NCBI GenBank assembly: GCA_017303615.1
Contig: JAFLCK010000003.1
Coordinates: forward strand, 186,001 to 250,000
Direction of reading: 5' to 3'
DNA length: 64,000 nucleotides
Source: Obscuribacter phosphatis_A
GTDB taxonomy: Bacteria > Cyanobacteriota > Vampirovibrionia > Obscuribacterales > Obscuribacteraceae
Position 1 is the first letter of the stretch; each line of letters opens with the position of its first letter. Under the pieces are notes generated by a model that made no database searches, had not been told where the DNA came from, and saw only the letters and a program-made list of their open reading frames with translations. The position numbers were made by a program, and so were the translations under genes. Positions 18,172 through 26,021 of the stretch are shown in pieces.

Positions 18172-19245
18172 ATGACAGCCACAACTACAAAGTCTATTAG
18201 CATGAGTTTCGAGCCACTGACCATGCATACTCGACATCCATTCGGCATTTCTTACGGTACATCGCAAGAGACCAAGAATGTCTTGGTTAAATTGCAATAC
18301 GATGATCATATTGGTTATGGCGAGGCGGCACCTGCTTCTTACCACGGTGAATCGAGAGAAACTGTAATGACAGTCTTGGCCAAGTTTCAAGAATGTCAAA
18401 ACGAACTATTCGGCGACCCCTTTGCTATCGCAGCCACCACTGCCAGAATGGACAAAATCATAGCGGGACACGCCGCTGCCAAATCAGCCATTGAAATGGC
18501 TATGCACGATTTAGCAGGGAAAATTGCCGGACTATCGACCAGGCGCATGCTCGGTCTCTATGATGCACCACAGGCGATGCCAATGACCGATTTTACTATA
18601 GGCATAGATAGCCTTGACATGATCGAAAGGAAGACCGAAGAGGCTCTAGCTGCCGGTCACAAGCTACTCAAAGTAAAGCTCGGCACCAGCTATGATCGTG
18701 AAATCATCGAAAAGGTGCGCAAAGTAGCCCCCCATATCCCCCTGCGCGTTGATGCAAACGGCGGCTGGAGCCCAAAAGAAGCAGTGGAGAAAGCAAAGTT
18801 CTTGGCTGAACACAATATAGAATTTATTGAACAACCCTTGCCTAAGTTTGCTCACAAAGAAGACTTTGCTTTTGTTAAAGAAAGAAGCCCGGTGATGATT
18901 TTTGCCGACGAAAGTATTTGCAAAGCCAGCGACGTGGCTCGCCTTGCTGGAGCAATCGACGGTGTCGTGGTCAAACTAGCTAAAAGCGGCGGTCTCTTGG
19001 AAGCAATTCGCATTATTTCAACAGCACGGGCCCATAGCCTTAAGGTTATGTTCGGCATGATGATTGAATCGTCTATCGGTGTAACGGCTGCGGCCCAGTT
19101 GTCTTCTCTCTGCGACTATCTAGACCTCGACGGCGCTCTGCTCCTGCGCGACGACCCATTTGTTGGAGCGGTCTGGCAGGATGGCTATATGATGCCCAAC
19201 GATAAGCCCGGTCTGGGAGTTAGTCCTAGAAATACAGATGATTGA
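18172..19245 (+). CDS. dgcA: Enolase-superfamily racemase: N-acetyl-D-glutamate racemase DgcA or dipeptide epimerase
   Basis: The 357-residue enzyme has the MLE/mandelate racemase fold. The KxK catalytic pair is in LLKVKLGTS, the metal ligands follow in RVDANGGWS, EFIEQPLP and FADESI, and the second catalytic lysine is in VVKLAKSGG. These are the residues of the L-Ala-D/L-Glu epimerase subgroup. Next to a DUF1611 gene, the better reading is DgcA, which turns N-acetyl-D-glutamate into the L form; murein dipeptide epimerisation is the alternative. Either role points to recycling of D-glutamate from peptidoglycan. GAGG lies 8 bases before the ATG. The gene ends exactly where the convergent endonuclease-family gene ends. 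Confidence 0.85.
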   Translation: MTATTTKSISMSFEPLTMHTRHPFGISYGTSQETKNVLVKLQYDDHIGYGEAAPASYHGESRETVMTVLAKFQECQNELFGDPFAIAATTARMDKIIAGHAAAKSAIEMAMHDLAGKIAGLSTRRMLGLYDAPQAMPMTDFTIGIDSLDMIERKTEEALAAGHKLLKVKLGTSYDREIIEKVRKVAPHIPLRVDANGGWSPKEAVEKAKFLAEHNIEFIEQPLPKFAHKEDFAFVKERSPVMIFADESICKASDVARLAGAIDGVVVKLAKSGGLLEAIRIISTARAHSLKVMFGMMIESSIGVTAAAQLSSLCDYLDLDGALLLRDDPFVGAVWQDGYMMPNDKPGLGVSPRNTDD

Positions 19246-20280
19246 CTAAATTAGCGCCAGCTTCACCACAAAGGGTAAGTGATCGGAGCCCACCGGCTCC
19301 AATACTCTTCTCTCAATAGTCTTGATATTGCGGCTGACCAAACAGTGATCGATAGGCAAAACTGCACCGCTAAACTTCTTAGGCTTTAATAAACCCCGGC
19401 TCAAAGCCGAGACGGCAGGCCAAGTCGGTTGTAAACCACAGCCGGCAGCACTATCTGAAAATCCACCGTCTTGCAAAAGCTTGCGAAAGTAAGGAGACCA
19501 AGGAGTGCAATTGAGATCGCCGACTAATATATAACGGTCGCTGGCAGCCGGTAGTTCGCTGCTAAAAATCTCAAATTCTTCATTGCGAGCTTTGAGCCGG
19601 GTTTCAGGCCCAATCGGTGTGGGCGGATGAACTAGATCTAGGGCAACAAGTTTGCCGCTTTTAGACTTAACAAGCGAACAAATACGAGGTCGATGTCCGA
19701 TTTTAGAGAGACAGACTTCGCTTTTTTCGAGAGGCAACTTAGAGAAAAGCGCCACACCACCTACATGGGGATAACAGATACTATAAGGATAGTTCTTCGT
19801 TAACTCCGCACTAAGAGCCTTAGCCCAGCTTCGCTCCACTTCACTAACTGCCACCACATCCGGTTCTTCCTTAGCCACCAAAGCCAAGAATTTTTCCTTC
19901 TGCTGATTGCGTCCGCCCCAGAGATTGCAATGCAAAATTTTGATCTGATCATCGGGCGTACCAACACTCGCTTTTGAAAAATCACCGCAAAGCTGTTCCG
20001 ACATGCGCAAGGCAGATATAGACAAAGTTAAAACCGGCATCGCCGATAAGAGAAAGAGACGGCTAAGTTTGCTTTTGGCAGAGAAGAGAACAAAGAGCAA
20101 GGACAAAAGAAGAAGCAAAAATGCAAAGCAAAAGTAAAAAGGTTGAAAATGAGATGTTAATTCAAAGAATTGCCCACGCTCGGCAAAACCTGAGCAGAGA
20201 GCCAAAAATAGCCATAGCGCCTCGCACAAGAGCATGCCCAAGATAAACGAAAAGGCGAAAGCATCTCCAATAAGCTTCAT
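19246..20280 (-). CDS. Membrane-anchored endonuclease/exonuclease/phosphatase-family protein
   Basis: The first 95 residues hold three predicted membrane helices. The rest is an EEP-superfamily domain with LHCNLWGGRNQ, a catalytic glutamate in VVAVSEVERSW, LVGDLNCTPWS, LPIDHCLVS and the terminal GSDHLPFVVKL. These residues bind metal and cleave phosphodiester bonds in nucleases, phosphatases and sphingomyelinases. The domain most likely faces the periplasm, as in YafD-like proteins. The substrate cannot be told. No co-transcribed partner is evident. Confidence 0.85.
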   Translation of the reverse strand: MKLIGDAFAFSFILGMLLCEALWLFLALCSGFAERGQFFELTSHFQPFYFCFAFLLLLLSLLFVLFSAKSKLSRLFLLSAMPVLTLSISALRMSEQLCGDFSKASVGTPDDQIKILHCNLWGGRNQQKEKFLALVAKEEPDVVAVSEVERSWAKALSAELTKNYPYSICYPHVGGVALFSKLPLEKSEVCLSKIGHRPRICSLVKSKSGKLVALDLVHPPTPIGPETRLKARNEEFEIFSSELPAASDRYILVGDLNCTPWSPYFRKLLQDGGFSDSAAGCGLQPTWPAVSALSRGLLKPKKFSGAVLPIDHCLVSRNIKTIERRVLEPVGSDHLPFVVKLALI

Positions 20281-20368
20281 AGCAAAGATCCTATTAGCAC
20301 TACTAATTGCAATTTCTATGCTAACAAGGCTCGGAAATACTCGCTCAAAATGGCGAATTTAAACCAAA

Positions 20369-21292
20369 TCAGCCCCACTTAGCCAGACGATCTTTAATTA
20401 GTTGAATAGTACCTTGCGAATAGAGATTGAAAATATGCAACTTGGAAGCTGGCACATACTTACTGACCACTTCTTTGCTGGCGCTGTCGCAGAGGAACAT
20501 ATCAGCATGTTTGACCAAATATTTGATCTCGGTTTCGTCATCACGCAAAACCGCACGAACCGCCACTTCTTCTCCGCGCATGGCAGCCACCAACTTGCCG
20601 GCCATCTGCATCAAATGCGGAGAAACCGAGACCAAGGCTAACAAAGAAAGCTTAGGCAGATGATTGACTGCTTCCAATTCATTTCTGGCAGGCTCGATAT
20701 TGCAGGCAACTAAACGAGTCAGATCTTTGATGTGCTTTTGAAAGGTAAAGAGGTGATAAAGACTGGATACCACAAGAGCGTCTTCCACCTGTTTGATGTC
20801 GCTCAGTAATTCTTGCGGCAAAAGACAGTGCACCGGAATCTCGAAATGAGGTGAAAGTTCCGACTCAATAAGCGGATGAAAGTCTTTATTGCCATCCACG
20901 ACTATTACCTTAGACACAGGGGCGCGCTTGGCTAGAGAGGCAAAACAATGCTGCACATCTTTATATGAATAGCCTTTTTCTGAGGCTCGCGCTAAAAAGT
21001 CGAAGAACATTTCGTCCATCGACAGTTCGGTATTTTCAGACTCAACCCGCCGACCACTGGCGGCAACCCTAACGCCGCTGCCCTGCCTTATCTCTAAAAG
21101 ACCAACATCGGCCAGATGATTGTAAGCAGCAGTTATTGTGCTGTAATGAACCCCAAGCCTGTCAGCCAAAGCCCTTATGCTGGGCAGTTTTTCATGGGGA
21201 CGCAAAGAACCTGAAGCGATAGACAGACCAAGCTGCTCAATGAGCTGATCGCGAATTGGAATAGAACTTTCTTTGTTGATGCTTATCTTCAC
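20369..21292 (-). CDS. GntR-family transcriptional regulator with an unfamiliar C-terminal domain
   Basis: Residues 1-80 form a GntR winged helix: PIRDQLIEQLGLSIASG, KLPSIRALADRLGVHYSTITAAYNHL and LLEIRQGSGVRVA. The remaining 225 residues match neither the FCD, UTRA nor aminotransferase domains that I know. They contain alternating strands and helices (VSKVIVVDGNKDFHPLIESEL, ALVVSSLYHLF, MFLCDSASKEVVSKY), suggesting a Rossmann-like or periplasmic-binding-like sensor. Translation starts at GTG 21292. A TTGACC element at 21323-21328 may belong to its own promoter. Just upstream lie the tandem terminators and candidate small RNA described below. Confidence 0.85.
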   Translation of the reverse strand: MKISINKESSIPIRDQLIEQLGLSIASGSLRPHEKLPSIRALADRLGVHYSTITAAYNHLADVGLLEIRQGSGVRVAASGRRVESENTELSMDEMFFDFLARASEKGYSYKDVQHCFASLAKRAPVSKVIVVDGNKDFHPLIESELSPHFEIPVHCLLPQELLSDIKQVEDALVVSSLYHLFTFQKHIKDLTRLVACNIEPARNELEAVNHLPKLSLLALVSVSPHLMQMAGKLVAAMRGEEVAVRAVLRDDETEIKYLVKHADMFLCDSASKEVVSKYVPASKLHIFNLYSQGTIQLIKDRLAKWG

Positions 21293-21361
21293 GGCACAAA
21301 CTTAGCAAGTTATTTCACTCCGGGTCAAGTTGAAAAGATATCGAGCCGAAGAATTATCTTG

Positions 21362-21446
21362 TATGTAAGTTAAGAAAAGAGCCCTACTTTCCTCGGGCTC
21401 TGCATCTATGTAAGTTAAGAAAAGAGCCCAACTTTCGTCGGGCTCT
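21362..21446 (-). repeat. Tandem duplicated terminator-like hairpins (two 40-bp units, 45-bp period)
   Basis: Units 21362-21401 and 21407-21446 match at 38 of 40 positions. Each contains TAAGTTAAGAAAAGAGCCC, a 10-base loop and GGGCTCT. On the minus strand each unit reads as a stem (AGAGCCC/GGGCTCT, extended to 10 bp in the unit at 21420-21449) followed by TTTTCTTAAC, so both look like intrinsic terminators for minus-strand transcription. They lie between the start of gntR and a predicted minus-strand promoter. Confidence 0.8.
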
Positions 21447-21580
21447 TTTCTAGTCTAAATAACTTACTGATTGGATAGGTGAGAAATCTGTCCCTATTTC
21501 TCATTTGACCAATCTACAGACGCTTGCTGAAATCGTCGCAGGAAGTTTGCTGATGGTTGCGAGGCGTTCTCATTAGCGAT
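21415..21580 (-). ncRNA. Candidate structured small RNA or attenuated leader (about 165 nt)
   Basis: A transcript from the promoter at 21587-21615 would start near 21580 and end at the first terminator near 21415. It contains a nested hairpin: GATTGG/CCAATC (21469-21474 with 21509-21514) enclosing TGAGAAAT/ATTTCTCA (21480-21487 with 21496-21503). It also holds a 19-codon open frame at 21514-21573 on the minus strand (ATG at 21573, TAG at 21514) that would be almost leaderless. It could be a stand-alone RNA or a leader controlling gntR. I do not recognise a known RNA family. Confidence 0.45.
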
Positions 21581-21586
21581 AGAGAC

Positions 21587-21615
21587 AATTTAGCAGAAAA
21601 GAACAGGCAAGTCAA
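21587..21615 (-). promoter_or_regulatory. Predicted sigma-70-type promoter of the candidate small RNA
   Basis: On the minus strand, TTGACT (21610-21615) and TAAATT (21587-21592) are separated by exactly 17 bases. No gene starts within 290 bases downstream, which points to an untranslated transcript. Confidence 0.5.
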
Positions 21616-21690
21616 GGCTGTTATTTTTGACAAACCCCCGAGTTTTGGCACCCTCGCCTTACTGACATGTTGAATAGACCAAAAAGTTGT

Positions 21691-21742
21691 GCAATTATTC
21701 TCAATAACCTAGCATAATGATTGAGAAAAGGTGTTCAATTGC
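21691..21742. promoter_or_regulatory. Inverted repeats before the Fur-family gene, probable autoregulatory operator
   Basis: TTCTCAAT (21698-21705) and ATTGAGAA (21720-21727) form a perfect inverted repeat with a 14-base spacer. GCAATT (21691-21696) and AATTGC (21737-21742) form an outer pair. A CATAAT element resembling a -10 box lies inside. AT-rich dyads of this kind are typical Fur/PerR binding sites, and the Fur-family ATG is 32 bases further on. Binding is inference. Confidence 0.55.
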
Positions 21743-21773
21743 ACTTGCGGCGTAAAACGACAGGTATATAACG

Positions 21774-22418
21774 ATGGGACAGAAGCCCTCGAGTCAAAAT
21801 GACAATGTGACAAGTTCCAACATGGACGCTATTGCCGACATCATCAAATCTATTCCAAAGGGCGACCATCTGACGGCACCCGAAGTATACGAACTTGCCA
21901 AGCAGAGAGGACTCAAGTTGAGTCTTTCGACTGTCTATCGCACCCTCAACAAATTGAAAGAAGTAGGCAATGTGATTACAGTCTCGGGCGACCGCGGACT
22001 GCGCTATGAATCGGTAGACGACCAAGCCCACGATCATCTTATCTGCCTAGGTTGCGGTCTAACCATCGAATTTTACGATGAGCTCATCAGAGGTTTTGGT
22101 CACAATGTAGCCCTGCGTAAGGGCTTTGAGCACACCACCAGCCGCTTTGACATTCTTGGCTATTGCGAAAAGTGCCGAGTCAACAACGAAAGCCATAAGT
22201 TAGAGCAGCTGGCAGACAGCCTTTTCAATGCTATAGAAAAATGCGAAACAGCCCTCGAAGATCTACGACTAGCAGCCGAACAACTAAAAGCCCGCAAACA
22301 AGCGCGCATGACCCAACCACTTAGATTAGCCCAGGGCAAACTGGATGAAACCCTGCGCGAAATCGACTATATCATCGGCAACACCATAGACCCGGGCAAA
22401 GCCGCAGAAGGCAATTAA
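21774..22418 (+). CDS. Fur-family metalloregulator (Fur/PerR/Zur type)
   Basis: Residues 1-80 hold the Fur winged helix with HLTAPEVYELAKQRGLKLSLSTVYRTLNKLKEVG. The sensor domain has HDHLICLGCG (His86, His88, Cys91, Cys94) and the second CxxC at Cys131/Cys134 (GYCEKCR), giving the structural zinc site. After residue 140 there is an unusual extra 70-residue helical, probably coiled-coil tail. The metal or peroxide sensed cannot be decided from these residues. A dyad directly upstream suggests autoregulation. The stop abuts that of the convergent glycosyltransferase gene. Confidence 0.9.
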   Translation: MGQKPSSQNDNVTSSNMDAIADIIKSIPKGDHLTAPEVYELAKQRGLKLSLSTVYRTLNKLKEVGNVITVSGDRGLRYESVDDQAHDHLICLGCGLTIEFYDELIRGFGHNVALRKGFEHTTSRFDILGYCEKCRVNNESHKLEQLADSLFNAIEKCETALEDLRLAAEQLKARKQARMTQPLRLAQGKLDETLREIDYIIGNTIDPGKAAEGN

Positions 22419-23468
22419 CTAACTATTTTGAGCCTGACTGAGCTTACTCTGGTATAGGCGCTTGCGTGCCTCTTCCAGATCGCGCTCCGATTCGACAATA
22501 ATCTGTTCCATATAGCTATGCGGCACCCGCCTTTTAGCATTGATCGCCGCTCTTTTCTCAAGCATCTTAGGCAATAGCTTGATGGCGCCCAGCGCCCCTT
22601 CCAACCAGGGCACCACTTGTCCGCCTCTGACGATGACGACGGCAAAGTAATAAGCCTGCCAAAAGATAATATGAGGCAAAAACTTGATCAAAAGGGCGTT
22701 TGGAATATTTTTGATGATTGTATTGAAATTATTTTGCGAAGAAAGACGGACCACTAAAGGACTATAACCACTACCGGTAGTACCACAACCCAAGTGGTAA
22801 ATAATTGCCTCCGGTATGTAATAGCACTTATAACCAGCGCTCTGAGCCCTCAAGCCGATATCGACATCTTCTAGGTAGGCAAAATAGTCTTCGTCAAAGA
22901 GTCCTATGTCGAGCAACAGACTGCGCCGATAAAGCGCCGCCCCACCGCAAGCACCCAATATATAGCGACCCTTGTCGAAGAGTCCGGTATCTTTCTCTCT
23001 ATGACCAATTCTTCCGGGCAACCCGCCGCGGCGATAGCCGTCGCCGACTCCGTCCAGAAGGCTGTGATCGTCATAGGCCAACATTTTGCATCCAAGCGAA
23101 CCGCATTCTGGATGCTCGGCCATACCCTTAACCAAAGCCGAGACCCAATTGGCATCGACCACGGTGTCATTATTGATCAAAGCGATAAATTCACCGCGAG
23201 ACTCTTTGATGCCTCGGTTCACTGCCACTGAAAAACCAGTATTAACGGCAAAACACGGCACCTTCACGGTGGGATAATTCTCTTTGAGAAATTCTACCGA
23301 TCCGTCTTTAGAGCCATTATCTACAACAATTATTTCAACCTTCTCATATGTCTGCTTGAGAAGTGAGTCAAGACAACCGCTCAAAAAGTGCTTTCCATTC
23401 CAATTGGGAATCACTATTGAAACCAGCCCGGGCTCAAATTCTTTCGAGAGCGGCTCTTTGTCGTCCAT
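22419..23468 (-). CDS. Glycosyltransferase family 2, rhamnosyltransferase-like
   Basis: The GT-A fold is shown by LVSIVIPNWNGKHFLSGCLDSLL, VEIIVVDNGSKDGSVEFL, NTGFSVAVNRGI and the nucleotide-metal segment LINNDTVVDANWV. The later FDEDYFAYLEDVDIGLRAQ is typical of WbbL-like rhamnosyltransferases of cell-surface polysaccharide synthesis. A short hydrophobic patch near 255-275 may touch the membrane. It is divergent from the next glycosyltransferase gene, with 80 bases between them, so the two may serve one surface glycan. The sugar donor is not identifiable. Confidence 0.88.
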   Translation of the reverse strand: MDDKEPLSKEFEPGLVSIVIPNWNGKHFLSGCLDSLLKQTYEKVEIIVVDNGSKDGSVEFLKENYPTVKVPCFAVNTGFSVAVNRGIKESRGEFIALINNDTVVDANWVSALVKGMAEHPECGSLGCKMLAYDDHSLLDGVGDGYRRGGLPGRIGHREKDTGLFDKGRYILGACGGAALYRRSLLLDIGLFDEDYFAYLEDVDIGLRAQSAGYKCYYIPEAIIYHLGCGTTGSGYSPLVVRLSSQNNFNTIIKNIPNALLIKFLPHIIFWQAYYFAVVIVRGGQVVPWLEGALGAIKLLPKMLEKRAAINAKRRVPHSYMEQIIVESERDLEEARKRLYQSKLSQAQNS

Positions 23469-23548
23469 AAATAAATTCTTTCACGCCTGCAAACTGGCTC
23501 AGTTTAGCAGATGCCAAAGCTATAACCAAAGCGAAAAGCAAAGCTATA

Positions 23549-24928
23549 ATGAGTGACCCTGTCAAAGAACAGGTTGGAGACTATGTGAACAAGAAGAGCA
23601 AAATTCTAATCATCACCCTGGAGCCGATTGGCAAAAAAATGGCCGGTCCGGCTATTCGTGCTCTCGAAATAGGCAAGAGATTATGCCGAGATTTCGAAGT
23701 CACAGTGGCTTCCACAGTTAAAGTCGAAGACGGTATTGACAAGTCAAGTCTGCCGCCCAATTTAAAACTAGTGGAAGGCGCCGGTAAAAAGATGATTGCC
23801 CGGCTGGCGCTCATTCATTCGGCAATATTTATCCAAGCCAATGTTCTCAAGCCCTTTCCCTTTCTGGGCAATATGGATAAACATCTCATAGTCGACCTCT
23901 ATGATCCCTATCTGTTCTCTGTCTTAGTGCAATACAAAGACGATCCGGTGCAGGCTGAAAGCAGCTATAGATTGATGCATCAAGTCTTGGAAAAGCACAT
24001 GATCAAAGCCGACTTCACAGTTTGCGCTTCCGAGAGACAAAGAGATTATTGGCTAGGACGCTTCTGCGCCCTCGGTCGACTAAACCCAGAAATTTATGCA
24101 GTGGACCGCAGTCTGCGCAAACTCATCGACGTTGTGCCCTATGGCGTGCCGGAAGAAATTCCCACAAAACTGCCAGGCAAAGGTCTGAGAGAAAGACTGC
24201 CGCAACTGGGCGATGCACCGGTCTTGCTTTGGGGCGGCGGCATCTGGGACTGGTTCGACCCTCTCACTGTCATTAACGCTGTTCATCAGGCGCTCCAAGA
24301 AAGACCAGACCTAAAGCTGGTATTCATGGGCACCAAAAGTCCCAATCCCAAAGTGCCGGTTATGGATATGACCGAAAAGGCACGTAGGCTTTGTGACGAG
24401 CTAGACATGACCGGTAAAAGCGCCTTCTTTCTAGACGGCTGGGTGCCTTACCAAGAAAGAGCCTCTTGCCTGCTTGATGCCACAGTGGCTGTGAGCGCTC
24501 ATTTTGACTTACCCGAAACCCGTTTTTCTTTCAGAACCAGAGTGCTCGACTATTTCTGGTGCGGTATGCCCATCTTGACCACCGAAGGCGACCGACTGGC
24601 CGATCTAATTGCTGCCAAAGGAGCAGGCTTTGCTCTGCCATATCAAGACGTAGCCGCCTGGAAAGCAGCCATTCTTGAAATGACCGGCAAAAATAGCCAA
24701 GAATTGCAGAAAGTGAAAGAGGCATCCAGAGCCTTAGGACAAGAGTTTCTTTGGGACAAAAATGTCGAGCCTTTGCGGAAATTTCTGGAAAACCCGCATC
24801 ATCTGCCCGACTATAAAAAGGTAACCATGCCAAACTTGCTTGAGCGAGCCCATGCAGTCTATCGCCGCGGCGGCAAAGAACTGATACTTAAACGCTCAGC
24901 CGAGCTATTTGGTGACATACTAAAGTAA
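23549..24928 (+). CDS. Glycosyltransferase, GT-B fold (GT4-like)
   Basis: The 459-residue protein starts the Rossmann domain at ILIITLEPIGKKMAGPAIRALEIG. The C-terminal donor domain has VLLWGGGIWDWFDPLTVINA, FFLDGWVPYQERASCLLDATVAVSAHFD and VLDYFWCGMPILTTEGDRLADLI. These fit GT4-like transferases that act on surface glycans. The start is open to doubt: GTG 23585 has GGAG five bases upstream and begins right at the conserved part, while ATG 23549 has no visible binding site. The stop overlaps the ATG of the CHAD gene by one base. Confidence 0.86.
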   Translation: MSDPVKEQVGDYVNKKSKILIITLEPIGKKMAGPAIRALEIGKRLCRDFEVTVASTVKVEDGIDKSSLPPNLKLVEGAGKKMIARLALIHSAIFIQANVLKPFPFLGNMDKHLIVDLYDPYLFSVLVQYKDDPVQAESSYRLMHQVLEKHMIKADFTVCASERQRDYWLGRFCALGRLNPEIYAVDRSLRKLIDVVPYGVPEEIPTKLPGKGLRERLPQLGDAPVLLWGGGIWDWFDPLTVINAVHQALQERPDLKLVFMGTKSPNPKVPVMDMTEKARRLCDELDMTGKSAFFLDGWVPYQERASCLLDATVAVSAHFDLPETRFSFRTRVLDYFWCGMPILTTEGDRLADLIAAKGAGFALPYQDVAAWKAAILEMTGKNSQELQKVKEASRALGQEFLWDKNVEPLRKFLENPHHLPDYKKVTMPNLLERAHAVYRRGGKELILKRSAELFGDILK

Positions 24929-25869
24929 TGAATACTCAAGTAAAGGCCGCACCGGAACACTTACTGATGCTCAACTGGTTTGAGCTGGAAGAAACTAGGG
25001 CCTTGAGCGTCTTGGAAGAAATGCAGGCGGCTCTCAAGTTGATAGACGAAAAGCTCAGCCCCCGCCGAGTTCACGAAGTAAGGGTGGTAATCAGACGCTG
25101 GTATTCAGTTTGGGATATTTTGAAAGTAGATAACTGGCGCGATCACCGTTATGACAAAAAGGTCGGCAAACCGCTAGCCAAGCTGAACAAGGCCCTGGGT
25201 CGACTAAGAGACCTGGACGTAAATATTGAGCTTGCTACTGCCTTTCATGCCCCCACAGTCTTGCTAACGCACTGGCGGCGCCTGCGAAATAAGCGCCGGC
25301 GCAAGGTCGCTGAAAAACTAGCCAGCCTGAAGGCGAAGCGCATCGGCAAAGAATTAGCCGAGCATCTCTCTCGCCGAGCCTATGAGATAGAAAGACTGCT
25401 GATCCCCCTATCGGAAGACGAAGAAAGGTCAGCCACTGCCAATCATACACTCAGCCCCCTGGCCAAAAGCAGCTATCACCATCTTGCGGCATACTTAGAG
25501 AGATGTGAAGAAGAAGCGCGGGTGATGGCCTCTCAACATCTTAGTTATGAAGAACTGCACGAGCTAAGATTGATAATCAAGCGTTGGCGCTATCTGCTTG
25601 CTGAGTTTTTCGGTCTGACCAATCTCGAACTGGTCAAGGTGCAACAGTTATTGGGCAAGCACCATGACCTAGTCAGACTAAGAGAAGAGATTGAAAATTT
25701 TGAGAAAAAACAAAATTCTCATCTATCAGGCGATGAGAAGAAGAAACTAAAGCAAACCACCAGCCGCATTACTTTGGAACTAGCCCGATTAGATGATGTC
25801 ATTGAGAAACTGAAGCCCGAATTGCCTTACGGCCTCAGACCCTATCGCCTTAGCCAGTTGATAGGCTGA
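24928..25869 (+). CDS. CHAD-domain protein
   Basis: The 313-residue all-helical protein has two halves, each with conserved basic/histidine helices: RRVHEVRVVIRRWYSVWD and KALGRLRDLDVNIEL in the first, ELHELRLIIKRWRYLLAEFF and LLGKHHDLVRLREEI in the second. This is the CHAD pattern (conserved histidine alpha-helical domain). CHAD domains bind inorganic polyphosphate, and some localise to polyphosphate granules. The gene overlaps the preceding glycosyltransferase by one base, so the two are co-translated. The polyphosphate link is family knowledge, not shown here. Confidence 0.88.
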   Translation: MNTQVKAAPEHLLMLNWFELEETRALSVLEEMQAALKLIDEKLSPRRVHEVRVVIRRWYSVWDILKVDNWRDHRYDKKVGKPLAKLNKALGRLRDLDVNIELATAFHAPTVLLTHWRRLRNKRRRKVAEKLASLKAKRIGKELAEHLSRRAYEIERLLIPLSEDEERSATANHTLSPLAKSSYHHLAAYLERCEEEARVMASQHLSYEELHELRLIIKRWRYLLAEFFGLTNLELVKVQQLLGKHHDLVRLREEIENFEKKQNSHLSGDEKKKLKQTTSRITLELARLDDVIEKLKPELPYGLRPYRLSQLIG

Positions 25870-25981
25870 TTGGCAAGTAAATTTCAGTCCAAGATGCCAA
25901 GCATACAGCTTATTTAACTTAAATTGAATCTGATGGCCATGTGCTGTCTGGGAGCCTACAATTATGGAGAGGGGAAGTATG

Positions 25982-25999
25982 CCGATTTATATAAATCGG
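25982..25999. promoter_or_regulatory. Perfect 18-bp palindrome before trxB, probable operator
   Basis: CCGATTTATATAAATCGG is its own reverse complement over 18 bases and ends 22 bases before the trxB ATG. With no loop and no T-run it is not a terminator. The symmetry and position suit binding of a dimeric repressor or redox regulator. Confidence 0.5.
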
Positions 26000-26021
26000 G
26001 CGGACGGAGCGTCAGGGTCAA

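Noticed and set aside
21362..21446. Possible CRISPR array
   Set aside because: Only two units, a 5-base gap and internal terminator hairpins; no cas gene is nearby.
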